Of a DNA stretch of 64,000 bases, positions 44,937-56,156 are shown piece after piece (position 1 is the stretch's first letter; the number at the start of each line of letters is the position of its first letter). The DNA comes from Adenophora triphylla var. japonica (lineage: Eukaryota > Streptophyta > Magnoliopsida > Asterales > Campanulaceae). The position numbers and the translations under genes were made by a program. The notes beneath the pieces were generated by a model. That model worked only from the letters and a program-made list of their open reading frames with translations. It searched no databases and was not told the DNA's origin. Where the stretch lies: NCBI GenBank assembly GCA_022495995.1, contig JAFEMH010002332.1, positions 186,001 to 250,000 on the forward strand. The letters run 5' to 3'.

Positions 44937-46473
44937 CTAGGAGCTCGTTCCCGCTCCCGAACTCAAATCTCTACTCTTCCTCTGCCTCAGTCCCCGGGAG
45001 GTCTTTGGTCTAGGTATGTCAAAAAAGTCAGTCTGAGCTCGTCCTGGCTCAGGTATCGTGTGAGCCGGTGGATCAATCAGGATGGTAGCTCTCAGTACTG
45101 CTCTTTCCTGCCTCAAGGCCTCTCTGCGAGCTATCACTTCGGGATCATTTCTCAAAGCAGCTCTCCGAAGCTCCCGTCTCTCATAATCAGTTGCAATGTC
45201 GCTAGTGATTTCATCAGGGTTGCTCTTGGCCTCTATGTCTCTTAATGTCCGACTGGAAGAATAGTCTGCCCCAAAATACTCTCGGCGCCGAGCCTCTATC
45301 ATCAGCTGTACAGGACCCTGCTACTCCTGGTACCATATCAGATACTCGGTGGTCAGAAATGTGATACCTCTAGTCTGACGGAGTAGTGGTCGTATCGGAA
45401 GAAATCCCTCTAGAAATGATCTACCAAAGAAATGTGTAGTCTAAGGCTCAGTCATAATCATCGGCATGGTATTAGTCATCAACTGCTCTCTCAAAGTCCG
45501 AATGGTCTGCTGCGGGTATCCGTACTGTCTGCTCACTAGAGATGGAATGCAAAAGGATGATACATGTAGTCCCGAAAGTCGGACAAACACTGACTCGTCC
45601 TGAATATCTCTCAAAGTCTGCAATCCCCATTCCGGAATCCAATTGTACAGGTTTGCGGTCTCATATCGGGCCAAGGCCAACCTCCTATGCCAACTCTCAG
45701 TAGCGGCATTCCTCAATATCATGCGATGTCCAGTCGCCCAAGGTAATGCCGTCTGCCCCTCTGGCAATGGCGAGATCAAGCGCAATCTCTCATACAGCCA
45801 CAATGATAGTAATCTGCATGTACTCAGATCCTCCGGCTAATCTATCAATGTCGTGGTATGTCTCCGCTAGCAACAGTGGAATAATGTCCATCGCTCCCTG
45901 TCTAGATTGAATATGACGGATGTCAACTCCTCGATCACCTCTCAGCTGCCTGATGATCTCTAACAGCGTAGATGGACACACTCCGATGTAGCCGCAGAAG
46001 TAATGCGCAGACAGAATGAGCAACATGAATATATCTAAGGAAGTGGATACATCAAACAGACTGGGCCTGGTCCGACTCAATCTGGCTATATGAGTCAAGT
46101 CTATAAATCTATCATCCACGACAATGTACGATACCCAGTCTACTGATAATCCCAAGAATTCAGATAGTTGCTCCGTAACTGATCGTCTGTCTCGCGGAAA
46201 TGCCACAGTCCTCGACTCAGCCACACCAGTCAGTGCTCGGAAATCCTCCATTGTTGGCATCAGATTGTTGTACGATAGGGTGAACACATGTCGCTCCGAA
46301 TCCCAAAAGCACGAAGCAGCTCGGAGCAGATCCCAATCAATCTTCCAATCTTTTAGAGACCAGATGCATGGCATGCTATACCTCCTGTCAATAAGTTTCT
46401 GGTGTTGTTTTTGGTGAAAGCGCGAGAGTTCAAGAATGTCTTGTTGAAATTGATACTCTCGGGAAACATTCAC
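44937..46473 (-). pseudogene. Plant-mobile-domain-like (PMD/DUF7745-type) gene carried inside element D
   Basis: Three successive frames on the minus strand. 46473-45790 (227 codons) contains IDWDLLRAASCFWD, FTLSYNNLMPTMEDFRALTG and FLGLSVDWVSYIV. This resembles the plant mobile domain or DUF7745 group, where a W-D-FxF-x-ExTPTLED pattern is typical. 45803-45441 (120 codons) continues after a frameshift (LPWATGHRMILRNA, WHRRLALARYE). After TAG stops near 45440 and 45327 it continues to 44937 with an Arg/Glu-rich tail (ARREALRQERAVLRA). It lies 5' of the transposase on the same strand, as if cotranscribed. Proteins of this group act in silencing in plants and are also widespread in transposons. 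Family call is by motif memory; truncation is certain. Confidence 0.55.
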
Positions 46474-49189
46474 CCCATTGTAATGCTCCTTGTTGCCTTA
46501 AATTGGGGCTGCTGGGATTTTTTACCTATTAATATTGTGAATAATTGTAAATTGTTAATATTCAAAATTAGGTTTAGAATTGGGATAGGCTTCATAGTAT
46601 CAACAAATCTTGAGCTCTAGTTCAAACTAAACTAAAGGATAATGGTGTCCCTACCTAACCACTTACGCCCCTAGATATAACTTTATACAAATTAATTGTC
46701 ATATAGGTTTCAAATTTTACAATTCTTTAGCAATATAATTATTAAGCAAACAATATATGCTTCCAACCAGCTTTAATCCAGCATGAAACCTAATTAAGCC
46801 AGAACATTTACTAATTTATTTTTATCTCTTGTTATAGCAATATAATTATTGTGCGCTTTATTAATATATGTTTCGGGCAGCTTAGTTGGTTATGTAGTTG
46901 AAATTCAACACTTGTTGACCTGGAATCAATACATACTCTATCCTTTAAGTGCCTGTTTGATAAACCTATCCCATCCCGAAATGCACGATTATATGAAATG
47001 CAAATATCACTTTGTCTACTTGCTTTATAATCGAAAATAAAGAAATTTCGGCTTTTTGATTTTTTAAATTATTACTATTGTGAATATTTTTAAATATTAA
47101 TATTTAATTCTTTGTTGTAAAATATATAATTTTACAATGATGAATTAAATTAAAATTTATAAACAAGATGAGAGTCTTTCTCATCCACAACTATCAAAAC
47201 CCTATCCCAACTTTGACCAAGAAAGACAGAGCAAACAAGTTTTCGACTGTCTGAGCAAAGGATTTTCTGTTTAATAAGAAATTTTTCCAGTTTCACTGTC
47301 CTCTTCTCTCTAAGGATATCAAACATCACAGTCATGTTTGTGACAGTGCCTATTTTACTATTCACTGGTGTAATACGGTCACAAGTAAAAACAAGGTAGC
47401 AGTATAACACCAGTGAGAGAAAACAGACACTGTCACAAACATGGCTGTGATGTTTGAGATCCTGAGATACAATACGGACAGTGAAACTGGAAAAACTCTT
47501 ATTAAACAGAAAATCCTTTGCTCAAACAGTGGAGAACTTGTTTGCTCGTCTTTCAAACGAAAGATGGACGGATTTTGATAGCGTGGATGAGAAAGACTCT
47601 CATCTTGTTTATATTTTAAGATGTTAACCACCAACCACAATACCACTATAAGCAAGGCCACTAAAGAGTTTTCTTCCTAATTTTAGACAATGATTAGGAG
47701 TCTAATTCCTTAACAATACTTCCATCCAAGTCTTCCTAATTTTAGACATTCACCCCCCTCCCCCTTTGATTTTACACAAGATCCGACCTAAGGTGCACCT
47801 AGGGTGCCAGGATTGATATCAGGCGCTCAAATGTAGGCGACATACATCACCGTCCGCGATGCCGTCAATCGCCCCAAAATGGGATCTAGTACCAGTAAGG
47901 TAGTGTGCGGTTGAATATGTTACATTATTGAGACATTCACCCCCCTTCCTCCCCTTTGACTTTAAAAGACTTGAAAATTAGATATTTAGTAACTTATCTA
48001 ATGTATTGATTGGTGTTGAAATTATTAAAATTATTTGTGCGATTGAAAATATTAAAATTATTTAATACTTGAGCCCACAGTTTTAGTCGCTAAATACAAT
48101 TTGTGCATACACATGAGAGTCATGAGACTGATGCAGATAAACTCCTGAATCCAAACGCATCACGAGATTCTCTTAAAATAAGAGGCTAAACCAATGCAAA
48201 GAGGCAAATACAAACAGACTTCAATGTGAGGAACTTATTAATGTTGCATCAAGATACGAAGGGACCCTACTGAGTAACATAAAACCATTGCCATGCAAAG
48301 ATTATGGCAGGTGATCGTTAACTAAAACAAACTACTTAATTAACCATTTGACATCTAGACACGGTAAGAAAATTTTGGTTCACACAACCTAAATTGTATG
48401 ATGGAATTTTGCTGAAAGATTTGCAGGTACAACAAATAACAATCACCCCAAAATGAATGACTTATTTTCATAGTAAAAATACACAAAAGCAAAGAACAAA
48501 TAACAGTCACCCCAGTTCCTTTGTTACTCCCAATCAACAAGATTGAAATCCCTCAAAATCACAGTTAACTACTGAACAAACCTGTATAACAAACTCAACA
48601 TTTCAACTACACATTTGTCCTAATTACTCTGTCCGCTAAAGAGATCATATCTTCCTATTCTTCTCCATTTCACATTAAATGACCACTTTAACAAAATCGT
48701 TTATAACAATCCAATCAAAGAAAACAAATAAATGCAAATCTATAAGACTATAACTACCCCAGTCTGATTATAGCCAAATCAACAGGGAAAGCAAAAAAAA
48801 ACAAGATAAATTTGTGGATGAATCCATAGCACAGGCAAACTGATAAATTTGTGGAGAACTTCCATCTTTACCACTACAATCTTTCATTCCCAATAACGAT
48901 TCCTTCACTTTCTCAGTTGAAAAAAAAACGGAATCATATTTATCATGAAAAAAAAACAAAGAAAAGGATCTACAAATTAACACCCTATCCTCGAATTAGA
49001 ACTACGTATTTGAAAGAAATCGAAACATTTACCTTGATTAGAGCAAGAGAGAGAAACAATGGTGGAAGTTGGGGTTGTGAGGACGCCGGTGTGCGAGTGA
49101 TACGGCAGCCACTGTTTTTCGAGACAGAGACGGTGGAGAGGTGGATGGACGGCGAACCTTCGTGGCAGTGTGGAGAGGGTGGATGGCGG
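46474..49189. other. Mostly non-coding segment of element D
   Basis: No domain is recognised. It contains the foldback at 47161-47610. It also contains an imperfect direct repeat of about 28 bp (agacattcacccccctcccc type, 47744 and 47933) enclosing about 160 bases. The plus-strand frame at 48851-49201 looks accidental. Confidence 0.4.
47161..47610. repeat. 450-bp foldback (MITE-like) element
   Basis: Inverted arms of about 210 bases each, starting AAACAAGATGAGAGTCTTTC and ending with the complement; the pairing extends outward to TATAAACAAG/CTTGTTTATA (47158-47613). The loop near 47376-47400 is only about 25 bases. The arms differ by scattered substitutions and small indels. No coding frame is supported. 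A transcript would form a long hairpin. Confidence 0.85.
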
Positions 49190-49300
49190 CGGTGTACGTG
49201 ACCGTGAGGGAAGAGAGAGAGAGAGAGATGAGAGCTGGGGCGTGAAGAGAGAGATGAGAGCTAGGGCATAAACGATTTTAGGGAGCTGAGATTTGTATTT
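49190..49300 (-). promoter_or_regulatory. Possible promoter/5' untranslated region of element D
   Basis: On the minus strand this is a CT-rich stretch (CTCTCTCTCTCTC near 49215-49230) immediately inside a subterminal motif copy at 49310-49360. In CACTA elements the transcription start usually lies just inside one subterminal region, here upstream of the minus-strand genes. Inference from position and composition only. Confidence 0.3.
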
Positions 49301-49562
49301 ATAATTAACCTTCCGTCGGTAGATTTAATATATAGCGGCGGAATAAATCCGTCGCTGAGGTTATTTAATTTTAATTTAAAAAATATCATTATTTTTATTT
49401 ATATAAAACATGAAAATTATTTTAAATAAAATATAACAAATTATTCTCAAAAAAATAAATATAAATCAATAAATATTATTTTTGAAAAATAAATAAATAA
49501 TAAATAAAAATAAAATAAAAATAGAGCTAAACAAATATAAAAAAATCTAATTAACACCGACA

Positions 49563-51340
49563 TAATTATTACGCCGCTACTACCACCACTACAATCACTA
49601 CTACCACCACTACCACCACCACCACTCCACCACTACTATCACTACCACTATCACTACCACCATTACTATATCACCACAAATATTACTACTACCACTACTA
49701 CGTAATACCACCACCACCTCGCACCACCACCACCACTATCACCACAACCATCACTACTACCACTGCCACCACTACCACCACTACTATCACTACCGCTACC
49801 ACCATTACTATACCACCACAACTATTACTACTACCACCACTACGTACTACCACCACCACCACGCACCGCCACGACCACTATCACCACTACCATCACTATT
49901 ACCACTACCACCACCACCACCACCACGCACCACCACCACCACCACTACCATCACTATTACCACTACCACCACTACCACCACCACCACCACTCCACCACTA
50001 CAATCACTACCACTACCATCATTACTATACCACCACAAATATTATTACTACCATGCCACCACTACGTACTACCACCACCACGCACCACCACCACCACTAT
50101 CACCACTACCATCACTATTACCACTACACCACTACCACCACCACCACTCCACCACTACTATCACTACCACTACCACCATTACTATACCACCACAAATATT
50201 ACTACTACCATGCCACCACTACGTACTACCACCACCACCACGCACCACCACCACCACTATCACCACTACCATCACTATTACCACTACACCACTACCACCA
50301 CCACCACTACACCACTACTATCACTACCACCATTACTATACCACCACAACTATTACTACTACCACCGCTACGTACTACCACCACCACCACGCACCACCAC
50401 CACCACTATCACCACTACCATCACTATTACCACTACCACCACTACCACCACCACCACTCCACCACTACTATCACTACCACTACCACCACTACCACTCCAC
50501 CACTACTATCACTACCACTACCACCATTACTATACGACCACAACTATTAATACTACCACCACTACGTACTACCACCACCACCACTATCATCACTACCATC
50601 ACTATTACCATGCACTACCACCACTACTATCACTACCACTACCAACATTACTATACCACCACAACTATTACTACTACAACCACTACTACCACCACCACCA
50701 CAGCCACTATCACCACTACCATCACTATTACCACTACACTACTAGGTCCACTACCACCACCACCACTCCACCACTACTATCACTACCACTACCACCACCA
50801 CTACTCCACCACTACTATCACTACCACTACCACCATTACTATACCACCAAAACTATTACTACTACCACCACTATGTACTACCATCACCACCACTATCACC
50901 ACTACCATCACTATTACCATGTACTACCACCACTACTCCACCACTACTATCACTACCACTACCACCATTACTATACCACCATAATTATTACTACTACAAC
51001 CACTACTATCACCACCACCACGTACCACCACCACTACTATCACCACTACCATCACTATTACCACTACACCACTACCACCACCACCACCACCACTCCATCA
51101 CTACTATCACTACCACTACCACCACTACCACTCCACCACTTCTATCACTACCACTACCACCATTACTATAACACCATAACTATTACTACTACCACCACTA
51201 CATTCTACCACCACCACCACTATCACCACTACCATTACTATATTACCATGCACTACCACCACTACTCCACCACTACTATCACTACCACTACCACCATTAC
51301 TATACCACCATAACTATTACTACTACAACCACTACAACAA
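49563..51340. repeat. G-poor triplet satellite (CAC/TAC/ACC)n in element D
   Basis: About 1.8 kb built from accacc, actacc, atcact and attact triplets. A higher-order period near 160 bp is marked by ccaccattactataccacca and actacgtactaccacca. The plus strand has almost no G. Because the period is a multiple of three, it reads as long His/Thr/Tyr or Val/Gly open frames on both strands. These are low-complexity artefacts, not proteins. Confidence 0.92.
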
Positions 51341-51344
51341 CTAT

Positions 51345-51545
51345 TACTACTAAACCCTAAACCCTATAACCTCTAAACCCTAACCCCTAAAACATAAACC
51401 CTAAACCTAAACCCTAAACCCTATACCCCTAAACCCTAAACTCTAACCCTAAGCAAAAACCCTAAACTCTAACCCTAAGCAAAAACCCTAAACCCTAAAT
51501 CTCAAATCTCATATACTTATACCATAACCCCTAAACCCTAAATCC
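51345..51545. repeat. Interstitial telomere-like repeats
   Basis: Degenerate CCCTAAA units (aaccctaaaccctaaa, variants cctataacc, aaccctaagcaaa) for about 200 bp, directly continuing the G-poor strand of the triplet array. The motif is the plant telomere repeat. The low regularity and the internal position in a transposon argue against a chromosome end. Confidence 0.8.
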
Positions 51546-51567
51546 TAAATCTCAAATCTCATATACT

Positions 51568-51960
51568 TATAACCGTTTGAAAATTCAGTCAGTTTTTTAA
51601 CGTTTCTAGTTAGTTTTTTAGAATTTCAGTCAGTTTTTTAACGTTTCTAGTTAGTTTATTAGAATTTCAGTCAGTTTTTTAACGTTTTCAGTTAGTTTTT
51701 TAGAATTTCAATCAGTTTTTTAACATTTTCAGTCAGTTTTTTAACATTTTCAATTAGTTTATTGAAATTCCAGTCAGTTTTTTAACGTTTCCAGTTAGTT
51801 TTTTAGAATTTCAGTCGGTTTTTTAACGTTTCCAGTTAGTTTTTTTTAACGTTTTTAGTTAGTTTTTCAAAATTTCAGTTAGTTTTTGGAAATTCCAGTC
51901 AATTTTCTAACGTTTCCAGTTAAATTTTTTAATGTTTTTAGTTAGTTATTTTGTTAATTA
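51568..51960. repeat. 40-bp tandem repeats in element D
   Basis: About ten units of 'tcagtcagttttttaacgtt' plus 'tctagttagttttttagaat', progressively degenerate to the right. Non-coding. Confidence 0.85.
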
Positions 51961-51984
51961 GTTCCAAAAATAATTAAAAATTAA

Positions 51985-52735
51985 ACGTTATAATCACCGA
52001 CGGAATATTTTTGTCGCTGATAAATTAAAAAACAAAAATTATTTATCACCGACAGAATATATCCATCGCTGATAAATTAAAAAAAATAAAAAAATTAATT
52101 TATCACCGACGAAAATATTCCGTTGCTGGTTTATTTACAAAAATTAAAAAATATTTAATTTCTACCGACGGAATTATTCCGTCGCTGATTAATTAAAAAT
52201 AATTAAAAATAAAATGTTATAATCACCGACGGAATATTTTCGTCGCTGATAAATAAAAAAAATTAATTTATCACCGACAAAATATTCCGTCGCTGGTTTA
52301 TTTAAAAAAAATTAAAAAATAATTAATTTCTATCGACAGAATAATTCCGTCGCTGATTAATTAAAAATAATTAAAAATAATTAAAAATTAAATGTTATAA
52401 TCACCGACAGAATATTTTCGTCGCTGATAAATAAAAAAAATAAAAAACAAAATTAATTTATCACCGACGGAAATATTCTGTCGCTGGTTTATTCAAAAAA
52501 AAAAAAAATATTAACTTTTCACCGACGGAATAATTCCGTCGCTGAGAAAGAACTAGAGACGGAATATTCTGTCGGTAAATAAGGCGCCAATCTAGTGGCG
52601 GTAATGAAACGAATATTCGAGAAATATTTGTTTTTAGCGACGGAAGTTAGCGACGGAATTCAATTCCGTCGGTAAAGTTGACGCCAAAATTATTCGCTAT
52701 AGCATAATTTCCGTCGCTGTTGATTCCGTCGGTAA
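51985..52735. repeat. Right subterminal repeats of element D
   Basis: About fifteen copies of 'caccgacggaatattttcgt' followed by cgctgataaatt, in the same family as 37239-37830. Some units are missing in between, since a single copy also lies at 49310-49360 beyond the satellites. Confidence 0.9.
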
Positions 52736-52755
52736 AGACTCAGTTTCTGATAGTG

Positions 52756-53336
52756 AGGGGTCTGGATAATTCATTAGATTTTCCCATCCCCTCCTCCAGA
52801 TCTTTGTTCCTTGAATTCTTTGCAAATCTCAGTCGAGATATATGGGTGACTTTCTTGATACCTCTGATGCCCCTATTGATTAATTGCCAACTGATTATGA
52901 TGAGGCAGTGAAAACAGTGATTGGGGGGAAAGTGCCTAAATTTGTTGCTGGCTTCCGAACCAACCTTTTGTCAAAAATAATTGTCTTCCTCCATCACATT
53001 TTAAGGACCAACTGGTTGCCTACTTCAAATTCCTACTCAGTCACAAAAGACAAAATTTTGCTTCTTTTTCGGATATGAGAGAACAAGTTTAATCTGGGAA
53101 AGGTAATTTTTGAAACAATTATGAGTTTTGCTGAGAGCATCAACACCACCTATGCCTACCCTCATCCAAGCCTAATTTATGCTATGCTAAAGGAACAAGG
53201 GGTTGAGGATATTCCAGTTGAAATACTATCGATCATCTCTGAACAATTTAAAATCCCAAAAACCATGGATGATAGCTACAGGTTTGATGACATTGCCAAA
53301 TTTGTTGGGTCTGTCTCTTCTTTACTTTCTGTGTAA
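52756..53336 (+). pseudogene. 3' part of the decayed transposon-associated protein gene
   Basis: It continues the frame broken by element D (GLDNSLDFPIPSSRSLFLEF, then FANLSRDIW), changes frame near 52860 and goes on as YDEAVKTVIGGKVPKFVAGF, NWLPTSNSYSVTKDKILLLF, then MSFAESINTTYAYPHPSLIY and a stop at 53334-53336. The NWLPTSN...VTKDKILLLF and PSLIYAMLKEQGV pattern is typical of the putative plant transposon protein domain (PF20167 group) as I remember it. It has at least two stops or frame changes. Confidence 0.5.
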
Positions 53337-54562
53337 CTACATGTTCAATCAGTTGTTCAAACAACTGTATGCACACAGAAACTGTCTCCCCAAATAAAAA
53401 TGTTATACAAACTCAAATTGCAATCTTCCAATTACAAGTCATCTCCCACAAATCTGAAATTGAGGGAAAATAAATTTTAATTACTGGACTGAAAAGTCCA
53501 TAGCTGATCTACAAGCAGTGATTCATGATTCTTCTAAAAAAGGGGGAGAAATGACAAGTGATGGGGTAGTTAATCGAGGGGGAGCAGTAAAGAATGATGA
53601 TGAGATCTAGCTTTTGATATTAAAAAGGATGCTGAAGAAGCAGTTGCTGCAATGGAGGAAGAAGTGATATGAGAAGATATTTATTTCGATCTTTAAAAAC
53701 AATTTATATTTTTGGTTGTAATAACTTTAAACTATATTCTCTGTAGTTAAAGTGTTTTGTTATGATTTGGATTCAACAAATCTTTTGTAGGTTTTGATTA
53801 GAACCACAAAGATAAGGGGAGATTGAAAGAGTATGAAAATAGTCTTATATCTTTTGTTAATCTTTGTTATTCTGATTTTTAAATTAATTTGTATATTTTA
53901 TATAAATAGATTATGAAATATTTTGTAAATATAGAATTAGTTGACTAATGGCTAACTACTGTGTTTAGATATGTTTTGTATTTTATTAGGTATATTACTC
54001 AAGTAAGGAAAGGACTCTTAGATTGATAAGAAAAGAATAATCCTTTTAAATAATGAAGAGATTTAACGAGTTCTTGTTGAATAATGATTGTTCTCCCTGT
54101 ATAAAGAGGCGGCCCCTCTCATTATTGACTACAGATTTTCAGAAAGATACGGAGTATAGAGAATTCGTTTAGTGTTTTCTTTGTTTATTGAAGTTCGGAC
54201 CTTGATACTTCAAGATTGTTTTTCGTGTTCCATTGTTTTTAGATTAGAACATATTTTTATCTTTTCGTAAGATAATTTTATTTACATTGTAATCGTTTAC
54301 TTTGCAACTTGTTCTCAAATAGGGTTATAGTTTTATAAAAAGGTTTCCAGCAAAAAGTCATTGTTGAATTGTTTATTATTCCACTTCATTTAATTTTGTT
54401 TGTGTGAGTTATTTTATTGTCAAAATTGTTTATACAGTTGTACTGACACTTGTGTAAACAATTGTACTCACAAGTTATTGCACAAGTGTTCACAGTAATA
54501 GCTACAATTCTTTCAAAAATTTGTGTAAGCCAGGATCTTGAAATATACCCTGCAGCCTTCTT
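53337..54562 (+). other. Non-coding tail with a possible LTR start
   Basis: A purine-rich tract AAGGGGAGATTG at 53814-53825 followed by TGAAAGAGTATG resembles the polypurine tract and LTR start of a retroelement that would contain the decayed gene at 36643/52756. No matching second LTR is visible in the window, so this stays tentative. Nothing else is recognised in the AT-rich remainder. Confidence 0.25.
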
Positions 54563-54656
54563 AGGAATCTTGGACAATGGGCGAAAGCCCAATCCAGCAA
54601 TATCGCGTGAGTGAAGAATGGCAATGCCGCTTGTAAAGCTCTTTCGTCGAGTGTGC
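54563..54656 (+). rRNA. rrn18: Fragment of mitochondrial 18S rRNA gene (nuclear insertion)
   Basis: About 94 bases match plant mitochondrial small-subunit rRNA from memory: ggaatcttggacaatgggcg, aaagccc, atccagcaatatcgcgtgag, tgaagaa, ggcaatgccgcttgtaaagc, tctttcgtcgagtg. The form (aatcttggacaatgggcgaaagccc, tatcgcgtgagtg) is mitochondrial and not chloroplast. It corresponds to the region around E. coli 16S positions 360-450. At least two substitutions and abrupt ends show that it is a non-functional nuclear copy. Confidence 0.85.
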
Positions 54657-55068
54657 GTGTGTATATTGTGATCGTCATTTCTCTCTTCTACAGCCTATTC
54701 CAAGACTTGTATCAAAAACCATTCAAGTAGTTTACGTTTGTTCTTCCCTACCACCATGCTAATCCAAGTGAAAGAGAGATGTCAATACTCATTTCTTTTC
54801 CATAACCTAGCAGGCTAAGTTTGCTCAGCCGTGAAAGTTGCTTTTTAAGTCGGCAATAATGGTTTTCAAAAATTAAAAAGTCGGCAAAAATAGAAATGTG
54901 GGGCCTACACTTAAGAAAATTTAGAGCCCCCGAGCTTCCTCACATTTTTACGCGGAAAGAAGTTGGGACACGCTTGCATGTTAATTTTGGTTCTATACTA
55001 GATCGTAAACTTGTATTATTATTGGTGGCATCAAACCAATCCAACCTATTTATAAAAGAGTAGGTCTG

Positions 55069-55680
55069 CTGAGAAACGCGTTTCTCCATAACTATGGAGA
55101 AACGCATTTTTAATAGCCAGAAACTATACGTTTGATAACCAGAAGAAAATTTACGGATATCGATGCTCAAAGGAGTTACGGATATCCAGAAACTTTGGAA
55201 CAGATATCCAGAAGCCTTTGAGCGGATATCCAGAAAAAATAGATTTGAAGCCAAATCCAAGGCCAAGACCAGAAATTGCTTATTGAAGGTTTCTGGATAT
55301 CCATAAACCTTCAAATGTATATCCAGAAACCATCAAATGAATATCCAGAAACATTTTGAAAGTTTCTGGATATTCATTTTGAAGGTTTCTGGATATCCAG
55401 AAACCTTCAAATGTATATCCAGAAATCATCAAATGAATATCCAGAAACATTTTGAAATTTTCTGGATATCATTTTGAAGATTTCTGGATATCACTTTCAT
55501 AAGCTTCTGGATATCCTTTCGAAAGATGCTTGGATATCCGTAACCTTTGAGGTGATATCAAGGAAGTAACCATGGGACAAGGTCATGGCCAATACAAAAA
55601 GTTTCTGGATATCCTTTCAAAAGGTTCTGGATACCCGTAACCCGTTTCTCCATAACTCATGGAGAAACGCGTTTCTCCCT
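55069..55680. repeat. Palindrome field, left part
   Basis: Alternating palindromic motifs: gagaaacgcgtttctcc (55069-55090 and 55660-55678) and many tggatatcca or ttctggatatccagaa units (55150-55540), with linkers such as 'accttcaaatgtatatccag'. Unit orientation flips repeatedly. The apparent reading frames across it are by-products of the repeats. Confidence 0.85.
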
Positions 55681-55738
55681 AAATTTTACGTTTATAAAAT
55701 AATGCTCTTCTTCTTTTTCTTTTTTTTTCACAAAATCT

Positions 55739-56156
55739 GGGGAGAAACGCGTTTCTCCGTCGCTTATGGAGAAACGGGGCAACGTTTGTCGCGCGACATA
55801 CTTAGCCACAATAACTGGATATCCTTTCCAAAGCTTCTGGATATCCAGAACATTGAATATGGATATCCAGAAGCTTTGGAAAGGATATCCAGAAACCAAA
55901 TATTTTTTCTGGCTATCCTTTTCAAAGCTTCTGGATATCCATATTCAATGTTACGGATATCCGGTAAGCTTTGGAAAGGATATCCAGAAAAAATATTTGG
56001 TTTCTGGATATCCTTTCCAAAGCTTCTGGATATCCATATTCAATGTTCTGGATATCCAGAAGCTGATGAAAGTGATATCCAGAAACTGGCTAAGTATGTC
56101 GCGCGACAAACCTTGCCCCGTTTCTCCCGACGCGACGGAGAAACGCGTTTCTCCCC
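55739..56156. repeat. Foldback element with 69-bp terminal arms and GGATATCC core
   Basis: The left arm 55739-55807 (ggggagaaacgcgtttctcc to gcgcgacatacttagcc) and the right arm 56088-56156 are near-perfect reverse complements. The centre is mirror-arranged tttctggatatcctttccaa and ttggaaaggatatccagaaa units. The outermost bases are themselves the perfect palindrome GGAGAAACGCGTTTCTCC. Confidence 0.88.

Larger units (their letters stand above)
37212..52755 (-). mobile_element. Element D: CACTA (En/Spm) transposon, 15.5 kb
   Basis: The left end is CACTACCAGAAAAACATG at 37212 and the right end, read inward, is CACTATCAGAAACTG from 52755. The 3-bp target duplication AGG is at 37209-37211 and 52756-52758. 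Both ends carry subterminal arrays of short CCGACGGAA-TTCCGTCG motifs. All recognisable genes are on the minus strand: a broken plant-mobile-domain-like gene, a TNP2-type transposase and a second Ptta/En/Spm-type transposase gene. The right quarter is filled with satellites. Ends look intact while the transposase is dead, so it could only move with help. Confidence 0.92.

Noticed and set aside
49847..51313. Long His/Thr/Tyr-rich and Gly/Val-rich frames, up to 367 codons
   Set aside because: Products of the triplet satellite, open on several frames and both strands.
51345..51545. Chromosome end or true telomere
   Set aside because: Repeats are degenerate, only 200 bp long and lie inside an intact CACTA element.
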